Made by a program: the position numbers and the translations under genes
Shown here: positions 17,591 to 25,987 of the stretch, piece by piece
Layout: every line of letters starts with the position of its first letter
How positions within the stretch are numbered: position 1 is the first letter of the stretch
The notes under the pieces: model-generated
What the model saw: only the letters and a program-made list of their open reading frames with translations
What the model was told of the DNA's origin: nothing
Database searches by the model: none
DNA from: Polaromonas sp.
GTDB lineage: Bacteria > Pseudomonadota > Gammaproteobacteria > Burkholderiales > Burkholderiaceae
DNA length: 36,790 nt
Assembly: GCA_013823505.1 (NCBI GenBank)
Contig: PNMH01000035.1
Span: forward strand, 1 to 36,790
Reading direction: 5' to 3'

Positions 17591-19519
17591 ATGACCACCC
17601 CAGCCCTGCGCGTGCTGAGCCTCATTCCCCCGATGACGCAGCTCAACACGCCCTACCCCTCCACCGCCTACATCACCGGCTTCCTGCGTTCGCGCGGAGT
17701 CGATGCGGTGCAGGCCGACCTGGCGCTGGCGCTGGTGCTCAAGCTGTTTTCGCCCGCCGGGCTGGAGTCCGTGCGCAGCCATGCGCTGGCGCAGGCCGAG
17801 GCCGACCGCACGGCCAGCGTGCACGCCTTCCTCGACCAGTTCGCCCGCTACCGCGCCACCATCGGCCTGGTGATCGCCTTCCTGCAGGGCCGCGACTCGA
17901 CCCTGGCGCACCGCATCGCCGCGCGCGAGCTGCTGCCCGAAGGCCCGCGCTTTGCCGCGCTGGAGGTGTATGTGGACGCCGCGCTCAGCGAAGAAGGCGG
18001 CGACCCGCTGGCCTGGGCCTTTGGCGCGCTGGGCGTGCAGGACAAGGCGCGCCACATCGCCACGCTCTACCTCAACGACCTCGCCGACGTGTTGCGCGAC
18101 GCGGTCGACGAGCGCTTCGCCTTCGTGCGCTACGCCGAGTCGCTGGCCAGCAGCCAGCCCACCTTCGAGCCCATGGCCGCCGCACTCGCTGCGCCCTTCA
18201 CGCTGGTTGACGAGATCCTGCACACCCTCACGCTGGCCACCCTGTCGCAGCACAAGCCCGACCTGGTGCTGCTCTCGGTGCCTTTCCCCGGCGCGCTCTA
18301 CGCCGCGCTGCGCATTGCACAGACCATCAAGGCGCAAAACCCGCACATCACCATTGCGCTGGGCGGCGGCTTCGTGAACACCGAGCTGCGCGAACTCGCC
18401 GAGCCGCGCGTGTTCGACCTGGTGGATTTCGTGACGCTCGATTCCGGGGAGCGGCCCTTGCTGGCCCTCATGGAGTACCTGCAGCGCAAACGCTCGAAAC
18501 AGCGCCTGGTGCGCACCTTCGTGCGCGAAGAAGACACCGTGCGCTACATCAACTTCGTCGAGCCGGAGGTGCCGTTCGAAGAGGTCGGCACGCCCACCTG
18601 GGACGGGCTGCCGCTGGACCGGTACCTCAGCCTGCTCGACATGCTCAACCCCATGCACCGGCTCTGGAGCGACGGGCGCTGGAACAAGCTCACCGTGGCC
18701 CACGGCTGCTACTGGAAGAAATGCAGCTTCTGCGACGTGAGCCTGGACTACATCAGCCGCTACGAAACCGCCTCGGCCGCCACGCTGGCCGACCGCATCG
18801 AGACCATCGTCAACGAAACCGGCCAGACCGGCTTCCATTTCGTGGACGAAGCCGCACCACCCAAGGCCTTGAAGGCATTGGCCGAAGAACTCATCCGGCG
18901 ACAACTGAACATCTCGTGGTGGGGCAACATCCGGTTCGAAAAAACCTTCACGCCCGAGCTCTGCCAGCTGCTCGCCGACAGCGGCTGCATCGCCATGAGC
19001 GGCGGGCTCGAAGTGGCCTCCGACCGCCTGCTCACGCTAATGAAAAAGGGCGTGACGGTGGAGCAGGTGGCGCGCGTGACCAAGGGCTTCTCGGACGCCG
19101 GCATCCTCGTGCACGCCTACCTCATGTACGGCTTTCCCACGCAGACGGTGCAGGACACCGTGGACGCGCTGGAGTACGTGCGCCAGCTGTTCGAGAACGG
19201 CTGCATCCAGAGCGGCTTCTTCCACCGCTTCTCGTGCACCGTGCACTCACCCGTGGGCCTGGACCCGGCCGCCTACGGCATCGAACTGATTCCATTGCCG
19301 CCGGTCACGTTCGCCAAGAACGACATCGGCTTCATCGACCCCAGTGGCGTGGACCACGAGGCCCTGGGCATCGGCCTGCGCAAAGCCATTTACAACTACA
19401 TGCACGGCATCGGCCTGGACGAAGACGTGCGCGCGTGGTTCAGCCATTTGCCGGGCAAGGTGCCCAAGCCCACCGTGGGCCGAAACCGCATCGCCAAGGC
19501 GCTCACGCAGGCCGCGTGA
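17591..19519 (+). CDS. B12-binding-like radical SAM protein with CX4CX2C cluster motif
   Basis: A 642-residue radical SAM protein of unassigned function. The first half holds a long family-specific helical region, then a Rossmann-like segment (about 200-290, with DLVLLSVPFPGALYAALRIA and ALGGGFVNTEL) resembling cobalamin-binding domains, without an obvious DxHxxG cobalt-ligand motif. The radical SAM core starts at HGCYWKKCSFCD: Cys373, Cys378 and Cys381, a CX4CX2C spacing instead of the usual CX3CX2C. GGLEVASDRLL and AYLMYGFPTQT downstream are typical core strands. Start ATG 17591. It follows gcvP by 88 bases in the same direction, but the strong hairpin between them makes co-transcription uncertain. 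Methyltransfer or another B12/SAM reaction is possible; I do not assign one. Confidence 0.82.
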   Translation: MTTPALRVLSLIPPMTQLNTPYPSTAYITGFLRSRGVDAVQADLALALVLKLFSPAGLESVRSHALAQAEADRTASVHAFLDQFARYRATIGLVIAFLQGRDSTLAHRIAARELLPEGPRFAALEVYVDAALSEEGGDPLAWAFGALGVQDKARHIATLYLNDLADVLRDAVDERFAFVRYAESLASSQPTFEPMAAALAAPFTLVDEILHTLTLATLSQHKPDLVLLSVPFPGALYAALRIAQTIKAQNPHITIALGGGFVNTELRELAEPRVFDLVDFVTLDSGERPLLALMEYLQRKRSKQRLVRTFVREEDTVRYINFVEPEVPFEEVGTPTWDGLPLDRYLSLLDMLNPMHRLWSDGRWNKLTVAHGCYWKKCSFCDVSLDYISRYETASAATLADRIETIVNETGQTGFHFVDEAAPPKALKALAEELIRRQLNISWWGNIRFEKTFTPELCQLLADSGCIAMSGGLEVASDRLLTLMKKGVTVEQVARVTKGFSDAGILVHAYLMYGFPTQTVQDTVDALEYVRQLFENGCIQSGFFHRFSCTVHSPVGLDPAAYGIELIPLPPVTFAKNDIGFIDPSGVDHEALGIGLRKAIYNYMHGIGLDEDVRAWFSHLPGKVPKPTVGRNRIAKALTQAA

Positions 19520-19522
19520 CGC

Positions 19523-20182
19523 TCAGGCCGATTCCGCCGCAATCTGCCGCAGCGCCTGTTCGAACACCGCCGCTGGCTGCCCGCCCGAGATCAGGTGCTG
19601 GTCGTTGATGATCACCGCCGGCACCGAGTGGATGCCGACGCTGGTGTAGAAGCCTTCGCGTTCGCGCACCGCCTGGGCAAACTCGTCGCTCGCAAGGATG
19701 GCTTGCGCCCGGGTTTCGTCCAGACCCACCTCGCGCGCACATGCGAGCAACACGGCGTGATCGCCCATGGCTTCCGAACGCGTGTGGCAGGCGGCGAGCA
19801 GGGCTTTCTTCAGCGCGTGTTGCTGGCCTGCTGCACCTTCGAGCCCGGCCCAGTGCAGCAAGCGGTGGGCGTCAAACGTGTTCCAGATGCGACCCCTGCC
19901 TTCCGGGTTGAAGACAAAGCCCACCTCGGCACCACGCGCGCGAATCGTCTCGCGGATCTGCACCTGCTGCGCAGCGGTGGAGCCGTATTTCTGCGTCAGG
20001 TGCTCGCCGATGTCCTGGCCTTCGGCGCCCATCTTCGGGTTGAGTTCAAACGGCTGGAAGTGCAGCTCGGCCGACACCTCGCCCTGCAACTTGCCCAGCG
20101 CTTCTTCGAGCGCGCCCAGCCCCACGGCGCACCAGGGGCACGAGACGTCGGACACAAAATCGATCTTGAGGGATGTGGTCAT
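19523..20182 (-). CDS. DsbA/FrnE-like thioredoxin-fold oxidoreductase
   Basis: A 219-residue DsbA-family protein of the FrnE type. Seen: FVSDVSCPWCAVGLGALEEA with the CPWC redox pair (Cys15, Cys18), a long helical insert, and the cis-proline loop GIHSVPAVIIND, followed by SGGQPAAVFEQALR. No signal peptide is present, so it should act in the cytoplasm, unlike DsbA itself. Related proteins include FrnE and HCCA isomerase-like enzymes; a thiol-disulfide role is most likely since both cysteines are kept. Start ATG 20180-20182; longer in-frame starts run into the promoter area of aroE. It converges with the radical SAM gene with 3 bases between them and is divergent from aroE. Confidence 0.86.
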   Translation of the reverse strand: MTTSLKIDFVSDVSCPWCAVGLGALEEALGKLQGEVSAELHFQPFELNPKMGAEGQDIGEHLTQKYGSTAAQQVQIRETIRARGAEVGFVFNPEGRGRIWNTFDAHRLLHWAGLEGAAGQQHALKKALLAACHTRSEAMGDHAVLLACAREVGLDETRAQAILASDEFAQAVREREGFYTSVGIHSVPAVIINDQHLISGGQPAAVFEQALRQIAAESA

Positions 20183-20268
20183 GGCCGCGATGGTAGGCCG
20201 TGGCCCTTGACCGCGAACGCCGCAGGGGCTTGCGCGACAATCGACGCACACCTTCAGATTGCACGCAC

Positions 20269-21090
20269 ATGACCGACCGTTACGCCGTACTCGGCCACCC
20301 CATTGGCCACAGCAAGTCGCCCCTGATCCACAGCCTGTTCGCGCAAGCCACGGGACAGGACATCGGCTACACCGCCATCGAAACACCGCTGGACGGTTTC
20401 AACGACACCGTGTTGCGATTTCGAGCCGATGGCGGCCGTGGGCTCAACGTCAGCCTGCCGTTCAAGTTGCAGGCGTTTGAAATTGCCACCGACCCCAGCG
20501 AGCGCGCCCGGCTGGCCGGCGCGGCCAACTGCCTCAAGTTCGAGGGCGATCGCATCCTGGCCGACAACTTCGACGGCGTGGGCCTGGTCAACGACCTGCA
20601 GCGCAACCTGGGCTGCGCATTGGCCGGCAAACGGGTGCTGCTGCTGGGCGCCGGCGGCGCCACGCGCGGAGCATTGCTGCCGATCGCTGCTCAAGGTCCT
20701 GCGCTGATCGCGGTGGCCAACCGCACCGCCGACAAGGCGCACGCGCTCCAGCGCGACTTCGCCGCCCACGCAAAGCTGCAGACCGGTGGCTACGAGGCAC
20801 TCGCCGGTCAGGCCTTCGACGTGGTCATCAACGCAACGTCGACCGGGCTCACGCAGGAAGCCCTGCCGCTGCCGGGGGGCGTGTTCGCGCCGGGTGCCAT
20901 CGCCTACGAGATGGTCTATGGCAAGGGCCTCACGCCCTTTCTGAAGCAGGCTCAGGCCGCTGGCGTGAGCCGTGTGGCCGACGGCGTGGGCATGCTGATC
21001 GAGCAAGCCGCCGAGGCCTTCACCTGGTGGCGCGGCGTGCGGCCGAACACCACCCCGGTGATTCAGCAGCTCACTGTGCCGCTGGCCTGA
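20269..21090 (+). CDS. aroE: Shikimate dehydrogenase (NADP+)
   Basis: A 273-residue AroE that reduces 3-dehydroshikimate to shikimate in aromatic amino acid synthesis. Seen: YAVLGHPIGHSKSPLIHSLF (substrate site), NVSLPFK with catalytic Lys66, ADNFDGVGL with catalytic Asp102 (Phe replaces the Thr of the usual NTDG), the Rossmann turn GAGGATRG (127-134), ANRT (150-153) typical of NADP specificity, and NATSTGL. The start at ATG 20269 gives the standard MTDRYAVLGHP opening. Presence of the NADP signature and full motifs marks this as the biosynthetic copy; a second AroE-family gene lies at 27538. Its end overlaps the GDSL gene on the other strand by 20 bases. Confidence 0.94.
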   Translation: MTDRYAVLGHPIGHSKSPLIHSLFAQATGQDIGYTAIETPLDGFNDTVLRFRADGGRGLNVSLPFKLQAFEIATDPSERARLAGAANCLKFEGDRILADNFDGVGLVNDLQRNLGCALAGKRVLLLGAGGATRGALLPIAAQGPALIAVANRTADKAHALQRDFAAHAKLQTGGYEALAGQAFDVVINATSTGLTQEALPLPGGVFAPGAIAYEMVYGKGLTPFLKQAQAAGVSRVADGVGMLIEQAAEAFTWWRGVRPNTTPVIQQLTVPLA

Positions 21091-22114
21091 GCACAGCGAC
21101 CATCACACGGCCGCGGCCGGCGCGGCTGCGCTGCACGCCCGCCAGCACCAGCAAGGCCAGGGCCATCAGTGCGAGCGTGCCCGGCACCGGCACGCCGTAG
21201 AGCGCCAGAGCCGCGTGGCCAATGATGCTGTGGGCATAGGCGGAGGGGTGCAGCGCATCGGAGAACAGCGACGTGGCGCAACTCGCACCCTGGCTGCCAG
21301 CGAAAGTGCCGCAGGGCATGCTGGTGTTGAGGACGCCGTAGTCTTCCGGGTTGTTGCGAACATCTGCGGCGATGGCCGCCATGTCGAGCAATTCGACATT
21401 CACACCGGCATAGGCGGTCAGCAACAAGGGCACCAGCGCATTGAAGCGGTTGGTGGCGTCGGTGGACGCCGCCTGAAGGTTCAGAAACATCGCTTCCGGC
21501 GTCGCGCCCAGGTCGGGCAAGGTGGAAATGAGCACGTTGCGGGCGCCGCTGGCCGCGAGGTAGCCGATGGTCTTGGCCAGGTTGTTGAACGCGGTGAGCG
21601 CTGCGGCCTGGCGCGCGACTTCGTCGAGCGCCGGGTTCCCGGTGGAGATCAGGCGTGCATCGCGCATGTCGTTGCCGCCACCCACCACCACGTACAGGGC
21701 GTTGGGGTCTGCTCGGCCGGGAACGGGCACCTGATTGCCACCGCCCCAGATGCCGACCGCCTGGGCCAGCACGCCCGGAGGACTACCGACCGCGCCGGTG
21801 CGGGCGCCAGCGAACGCGAAGTTGTTGCCCCCCACCAGGTAGGGGTTGGCCTGGCCCGCGAGTCCCAGGCCTGCGGCGAAGGTCTCGACCCACAACGGCC
21901 CGTCAGAAAAGCGCCCTGGCGCGTAGGGCTGAGCCGGATCGGGCTGGGGGCTCGGGGTGTTGCTGGTCGCAAGGCTCAGGTTGCCGGTGTCCGACAGGCT
22001 GTCGCCAAAAATGAAGATGCCGGAGAAAGGCCCGGCGTGGGCGGCCATGGAAACTGCGGCCATCGCGGGCAGCAGAACGGCGCGCAAGAATGAACAGATG
22101 CGCTGAAAGCTCAT
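21071..22114 (-). CDS. Secreted GDSL esterase/lipase with PEP-CTERM-like C-terminus
   Basis: A 347-residue exported SGNH/GDSL hydrolase. Seen: signal peptide ending AAHA (about 1-27), IFIFGDSLSDTGN with the nucleophile Ser39, GGGND (block III), and SDALHPSAYAHS with the Asp/His pair. The C-terminus has VPVPGTLALMALALLVLAG followed by QRSRAGR, which has the layout of a PEP-CTERM sorting signal (motif, hydrophobic helix, basic cluster), but with Val replacing Glu in VPEP and a tail of about 15 further residues. Start ATG 22112-22114 has AGGAG 8 bases upstream. Exosortase targets in Burkholderiales often carry such tails; whether the variant is processed is uncertain. Confidence 0.85.
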   Translation of the reverse strand: MSFQRICSFLRAVLLPAMAAVSMAAHAGPFSGIFIFGDSLSDTGNLSLATSNTPSPQPDPAQPYAPGRFSDGPLWVETFAAGLGLAGQANPYLVGGNNFAFAGARTGAVGSPPGVLAQAVGIWGGGNQVPVPGRADPNALYVVVGGGNDMRDARLISTGNPALDEVARQAAALTAFNNLAKTIGYLAASGARNVLISTLPDLGATPEAMFLNLQAASTDATNRFNALVPLLLTAYAGVNVELLDMAAIAADVRNNPEDYGVLNTSMPCGTFAGSQGASCATSLFSDALHPSAYAHSIIGHAALALYGVPVPGTLALMALALLVLAGVQRSRAGRGRVMVAVLRPAAQ

Positions 22115-22323
22115 GAAGATGTCTCCTGGAATTTTTGTTGGAATGCGCCGCTGGGCGGCCTGTCGACGGGAACCCAGCCGGGTATTTGCAAGATTCACAC
22201 CGAAGCCAGGAAAGCCCGGTAAATCAAGGCTCTTCGGCACAGCCGCCTCTTTTTGCCGGGCTCATCTGTCAACACCACCGACATGGGGGATACCCTAGCC
22301 TCGGCACACCGCACAATCGCTCG

Positions 22324-23214
22324 GTGAAAACACGCCACTTCGCCCAGCTCGTGGGCCTGTCCGCCCTGTGGGGCGCCTCTTTCCTGTTCATCCGCATCGC
22401 CAGCCCCGTGATCGGGCCCATGGTGCTGGCGGGTTGCCGGGTGGCGCTGGCCGGCCTCACGCTCGCCTTCATCATGCGGGGCCTGAAACAGCGCTGGCCC
22501 TGGGAGCACTGGCGCGAGCTGTTGCTGCTGGGCGCGCTGTCGGTGGCGGCGCCCTTCCTGCTCTATGCCTGGGCCGCGCTGCGCCTGCCGGCCGGCTACA
22601 GCGCCCTGCTCAACACCACAGCGGTGCTGTTCGGCACACTGGCTTCGAGCTGGTTCAAGGAAGACACCCTCACCGTGCGCAAGCTGCTGGGCTGTCTGTG
22701 CGGTTTCATCGGCGTGGGCCTGATCGTGCGGCTGGGTCCTGTGCAGCCCGACGCAGGCACCATCAGCGCAGCGCTGGCCTGCATCCTGGCAGCGGCCTGC
22801 TACGGCTGCTCCACCCCGCTCATGAAACGCGCCACCACGCGCATGCAGCCGCTGGCGATCGCGGCCGGCATCCACCTCGCGGCCATGGTGCTGGTGTTTC
22901 CGGGCGCGCTGTGGGCCTGGCCCGCCGCGAAGTTCACGCCGGTGGCGGTCGGCGCGCTGCTCGTCATGGGCGTGGTCACCTCGGGCCTCGCGTACTGGGC
23001 CCACCTGCGCATCATTCGCCACGTCACGCCGGTGGCGGCCATGAGCCCGGCTTTTCTCATCCCGGTGTTCGGCGTGACCTGGGGCCATCTGTTTCTGGGC
23101 GAGACCCTGTCGCCCGGCATCTTTGCCGGCGGCGCGCTGGTGCTGCTGGCCACGGCGCTGGTCACCGGCTTCAATCCGCTGCGCCGCGGTGGCGTGCAAG
23201 ACCCGGTGCCCTGA
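22324..23214 (+). CDS. DMT superfamily transporter (EamA)
   Basis: A 296-residue ten-helix transporter with two EamA repeats: LSALWGASFLFIRIASPVIG and LNTTAVLFGTLASSWF in the first, GVVTSGLAYWAHLRIIRHVT and PAFLIPVFGVTWGHLFLGE in the second. I chose GTG 22324 because it precedes the first helix directly and gives normal family length; earlier in-frame starts add a non-hydrophobic leader through the intergenic region. Substrate unknown. It is divergent from the GDSL gene (209-base gap) and 44 bases upstream of the TetR gene in the same direction. The C-terminal tail after the last helix is polar and short. Confidence 0.85.
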   Translation: MKTRHFAQLVGLSALWGASFLFIRIASPVIGPMVLAGCRVALAGLTLAFIMRGLKQRWPWEHWRELLLLGALSVAAPFLLYAWAALRLPAGYSALLNTTAVLFGTLASSWFKEDTLTVRKLLGCLCGFIGVGLIVRLGPVQPDAGTISAALACILAAACYGCSTPLMKRATTRMQPLAIAAGIHLAAMVLVFPGALWAWPAAKFTPVAVGALLVMGVVTSGLAYWAHLRIIRHVTPVAAMSPAFLIPVFGVTWGHLFLGETLSPGIFAGGALVLLATALVTGFNPLRRGGVQDPVP

Positions 23215-23258
23215 CCGCTGCACACCGGTTCGGCCACAAGCGACCCTATACTGCGCAA

Positions 23259-23939
23259 ATGAACGAAACGGTACATTCCGCGCGACGCAGCGCCCGCAAG
23301 GCCGCACCGCCCAAGGAGACCACCCGCACCAACGACCCGGAGCGGACCATGGCCAACATCCTGGAAGTGGCCATGGCCGAGTTCGCGGAAAAGGGCCTGG
23401 CGGGCGCGCGCATCGACGAGATCGCAGCCGCCACGCAGACCAGCAAGCGGATGATCTACTACTACTTCGGGAGCAAGGAAGGTCTGTACCTGGCGGTGCT
23501 TGAGGAGTCGTACCGGCGCATGCGGGAGATCGAGAGTCAGCAGCACCTGGAAAACCTCGCACCCGAGGCTGCGCTGCGCCGGCTGGTGGAATTCACCTTC
23601 GATCACCACGTCAGCCACGAGAACTACATCCGGCTCGTGATCTCGGAAAACATGAACCGCGGGCAGTTCCTCGCACAAAGCCAAAGCATCCAGCAGCTCA
23701 ACGTGCCCGCCATTTCGGCCATCCGCCAGTTGTACGAACGCGGCGTGGCGTCGGGCGACTTCCGCCCCGGACTCGACCCCATCGACATCCACGCCTCGAT
23801 TTCGGCGCTGACGTTCTTCAACGTCTCCAACCGCCACACCTTCGGCCTGATCTTCAAGCGCGACCTGACCGACCCCCAGGTCGCCGCCCAGCGCCGCGCC
23901 AACATCACCGAGATGGTGTTGCGCTTCGTTCGCGCCTGA
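23259..23939 (+). CDS. TetR family transcriptional regulator
   Basis: A 226-residue TetR-type repressor with an N-terminal DNA-binding domain: ILEVAMAEFAEKGLAGARID, then EIAAATQTSKRMIYYYFGSK (HTH with the classic YYYF end) at roughly residues 34-75. The ligand domain that follows carries EFTFDHHVSHENYIRLVISE and NMNRGQFLAQS. The chosen ATG 23259 keeps the conserved TNDPERT lead-in; a second ATG at 23349 has a better GGAG site and would give 196 residues. A -10-like TATACT at 23247-23252 lies so close to 23259 that the message could be almost leaderless. It precedes the TRAP transporter operon in the same direction and probably controls it. Confidence 0.87.
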   Translation: MNETVHSARRSARKAAPPKETTRTNDPERTMANILEVAMAEFAEKGLAGARIDEIAAATQTSKRMIYYYFGSKEGLYLAVLEESYRRMREIESQQHLENLAPEAALRRLVEFTFDHHVSHENYIRLVISENMNRGQFLAQSQSIQQLNVPAISAIRQLYERGVASGDFRPGLDPIDIHASISALTFFNVSNRHTFGLIFKRDLTDPQVAAQRRANITEMVLRFVRA

Positions 23940-24012
23940 CGCCGCGCACCCGCCAGGGCCGCTGACCCACGACCCGACGGCCGGCTGGCCAATCGAGGGT
24001 AAACACCGATCT

Positions 24013-24045
24013 TTGAAAACTAACCAGTTCGTACATTACTGATTC
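24013..24045 (+). promoter_or_regulatory. Upstream region of the TRAP operon with an operator-like motif
   Basis: Directly before the DctQ gene lie TTGAAA (24013-24018) and AACTAACCAGTTCGTACATT, in which AACT and AGTT are complementary and TCGTAC (24029-24034) is self-complementary at GTAC. A GTACATT piece also occurs just inside the start of the TetR gene (23270s), and a related TCGTAC core lies before the SDR unit. This is a candidate TetR operator overlapping the promoter. Evidence is only by-eye similarity. Confidence 0.35.
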
Positions 24046-24065
24046 GAAAGATCCAGGAGACACGC

Positions 24066-24599
24066 ATGGTGCAGAAACTCATCGACAAATACTGTCAGGC
24101 CCTGTCGTGGCTGATGGTGCTTTTCCTCGCACTGATGGTGGCCATGGTGTTTGGCAATGTGGTGATGCGCTACGGCTTCAACTCCGGCATCACCCTCTCG
24201 GAAGAGCTCTCGCGCTGGCTCTTTGTGTGGATGACTTTCCTGGGTGGTGTGGTGGCGCTCAACGAACGCTCCCACCTCGGTACCGATTCCCTGATCTCGC
24301 GCCTGCCCGTGGGCGGGCGCAAGCTCTGTCTGGCCGCCAGCCTGCTGCTCATGCTCTTCGTTTGCTGGCTGATCTTCCGGGGCGCCTGGGAGCAGGTGAA
24401 GATCAACTGGGACTCCACCAGCGCGGTGATGGAAACCTCCATGGGCTATTTCTACGCCAGCGGACTGGTGTTCGCGGTGCTCGCCGCACCCATCCTGCTG
24501 CTGCACTTGTGGCGCCTGCTCTCGGGCCGCGTGACCGAGAGCCAGCTCGTGGGCATCCGCGAATCTGAAGATGTGCCGCACGGCAACCCCCATCACTGA
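24066..24599 (+). CDS. TRAP transporter small permease subunit (DctQ family)
   Basis: A 177-residue four-helix membrane subunit of a tripartite ATP-independent periplasmic transporter. Seen: hydrophobic segments near 12-32, 47-65, 88-107 and 130-152, with the conserved RYGFNSGITLSEELSRWLFV and GGVVALNERSHLGTD stretches typical of DctQ. It associates with the DctM subunit and supports Na+-coupled uptake. Start ATG 24066 follows AGGAGA at 8 bases. First gene of dctQ-dctM-dctP, followed by aroQ and an AroE-family dehydrogenase in the same direction, which points to quinate/shikimate-type substrates. Confidence 0.9.
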   Translation: MVQKLIDKYCQALSWLMVLFLALMVAMVFGNVVMRYGFNSGITLSEELSRWLFVWMTFLGGVVALNERSHLGTDSLISRLPVGGRKLCLAASLLLMLFVCWLIFRGAWEQVKINWDSTSAVMETSMGYFYASGLVFAVLAAPILLLHLWRLLSGRVTESQLVGIRESEDVPHGNPHH

Positions 24600-24617
24600 A
24601 CACGAGGCAGACACGAG

Positions 24618-25898
24618 ATGACCATCGCGATCTTCCTGGGCTCCCTCCTGGCCGCCATGGCCATCGGCATTCCCATCTCTTTCTCGCTGATGCTCAGCGG
24701 TGCCGCCCTGATGTGGCACCTGGGCATGTTCGACGCGCAGATCCTGGCGCAGAACCTGATCGAAGGCTCCAACAGTTTCCCGCTGCTGGCCGTGCCCTTC
24801 TTCATGCTGGCCGGCGAAATCATGAACGCTGGCGGCCTGTCGCGCCGCATCGTCAATTTCGCGATGGCACTGGTGGGCCACGTGCGCGGCGGCCTGGGCT
24901 ATGTCGGCATCATGGCGGCGGTCTTCATGGCTGCGCTCTCCGGTTCCGCCGTGGCCGACGCGGCGGCGCTCTCGGCCCTGCTGCTCCCCATGATGGTTCA
25001 TGCGGGGCACAACAAGGCCCGCTCCGCTGGCCTGCTGGCATCGGCCAGCATCATCGCGCCCATCATTCCGCCCAGCATCGGCTTCGTGATCTTCGGCGTG
25101 GCGGCCAACGTGTCGATCTCCAAATTGTTCCTCGCCGGCATTGCACCGGGTCTGCTGCTGGGTGTGACGCTGTGCATCACCTGGTGGTACCTCGCGCGCA
25201 AGGAAATGGTCGTGCCACCCGCGCGCAAGAACCGTGGCGAAATCTTCGCCGCGCTGAAAGACGCGCTGTTCGCCCTGGGCCTGCCGGTGATCGTGGTCGT
25301 GGGCCTGAAGTTCGGGGTGTTCACACCGACCGAAGCGGCCGTGGTGGCCGCGGTCTATGCCCTCTTCATCTCGGTGTTCGTCTACCGCGAACTGCACGTC
25401 AACCAGCTGTTTGGACTGTTCCTGGCCGCAGCAAAGACCACCGCCGTGATCATGTTCCTGGTGGCCGCGGCCATGGTGTCGGCCTGGCTGATCACCGTGG
25501 CCCAGTTGCCCGACCAACTGGTGGCCTTGCTGGAGCCGCTGCTCGAACACCCTCGGCTGCTGATGGCCGCCATCATGGTGCTGGTGATCGTGGTCGGCAC
25601 AGCCATGGACATGACACCCACGATCCTGATCCTCACCCCGGTGCTGATGCCCATCGTCAAGGCCGCGGGCATCGACCCGGTCTACTTCGGTGTGCTCTTC
25701 ATCATGAACAACGCGATCGGCCTCATTACACCGCCGGTGGGCACCGTGCTCAACACGGTGGCCGGTGTTGGCAAGATCAGCATGGACGACGTCACCAAGG
25801 GTGTGTGGCCCTTCATGCTGGCCCAGTTCGCGCTGATGTTCCTGATGGTGCTCTTCCCGCAGATCATCATGGTCCCGGCACGCTGGCTGGCCGGCTGA
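24618..25898 (+). CDS. TRAP transporter large permease subunit (DctM family)
   Basis: A 426-residue integral membrane protein with about 12 hydrophobic segments, the transport subunit of the TRAP system. Seen: SFPLLAVPFFMLAGEIMNAG, AALSGSAVADAAALSALLLP, SIIAPIIPPSIGFVIFG, AMDMTPTILILTPVLMPIV, and the NNAIGLITPPVGTVLNTVAG stretch, all standard DctM blocks. It begins 18 bases after the DctQ stop and precedes the DctP gene by 89 bases; that gap contains a moderate hairpin. It forms the substrate channel driven by the Na+ gradient. Substrate specificity is set mainly by the binding protein; see DctP. Confidence 0.94.
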   Translation: MTIAIFLGSLLAAMAIGIPISFSLMLSGAALMWHLGMFDAQILAQNLIEGSNSFPLLAVPFFMLAGEIMNAGGLSRRIVNFAMALVGHVRGGLGYVGIMAAVFMAALSGSAVADAAALSALLLPMMVHAGHNKARSAGLLASASIIAPIIPPSIGFVIFGVAANVSISKLFLAGIAPGLLLGVTLCITWWYLARKEMVVPPARKNRGEIFAALKDALFALGLPVIVVVGLKFGVFTPTEAAVVAAVYALFISVFVYRELHVNQLFGLFLAAAKTTAVIMFLVAAAMVSAWLITVAQLPDQLVALLEPLLEHPRLLMAAIMVLVIVVGTAMDMTPTILILTPVLMPIVKAAGIDPVYFGVLFIMNNAIGLITPPVGTVLNTVAGVGKISMDDVTKGVWPFMLAQFALMFLMVLFPQIIMVPARWLAG

Positions 25899-25911
25899 GC
25901 CCCTACTTTCC

Positions 25912-25945
25912 ACACGGTCCGTGCGCGGTGCGCCGCGGCCCGTGT
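25912..25945 (+). other. Hairpin between DctM and DctP genes
   Basis: ACACGG (25912-25917) pairs with CCGTGT (25940-25945) and inside it CGCGG (25924-25928) pairs with CCGCG (25933-25937) around loop TGCG, leaving an internal loop. No T run follows. It may help set a higher mRNA level for the binding protein downstream. Role inferred. Confidence 0.4.
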
Positions 25946-25987
25946 TCACCGCTCCAGCGCACTGCCACCCCATTCTTTGGAGACAAC

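Noticed and set aside
20569..20577. Loss of activity in AroE because NTDG reads NFDG
   Set aside because: The catalytic Asp and Lys are intact and the AroE paralog at 27538 has the same Phe, so this looks like tolerated variation.
24036..25973. 645-codon minus-strand open frame opposite the TRAP permease genes
   Set aside because: His/Glu/Gln-rich antisense shadow of DctQ and DctM; no ribosome site or domain.
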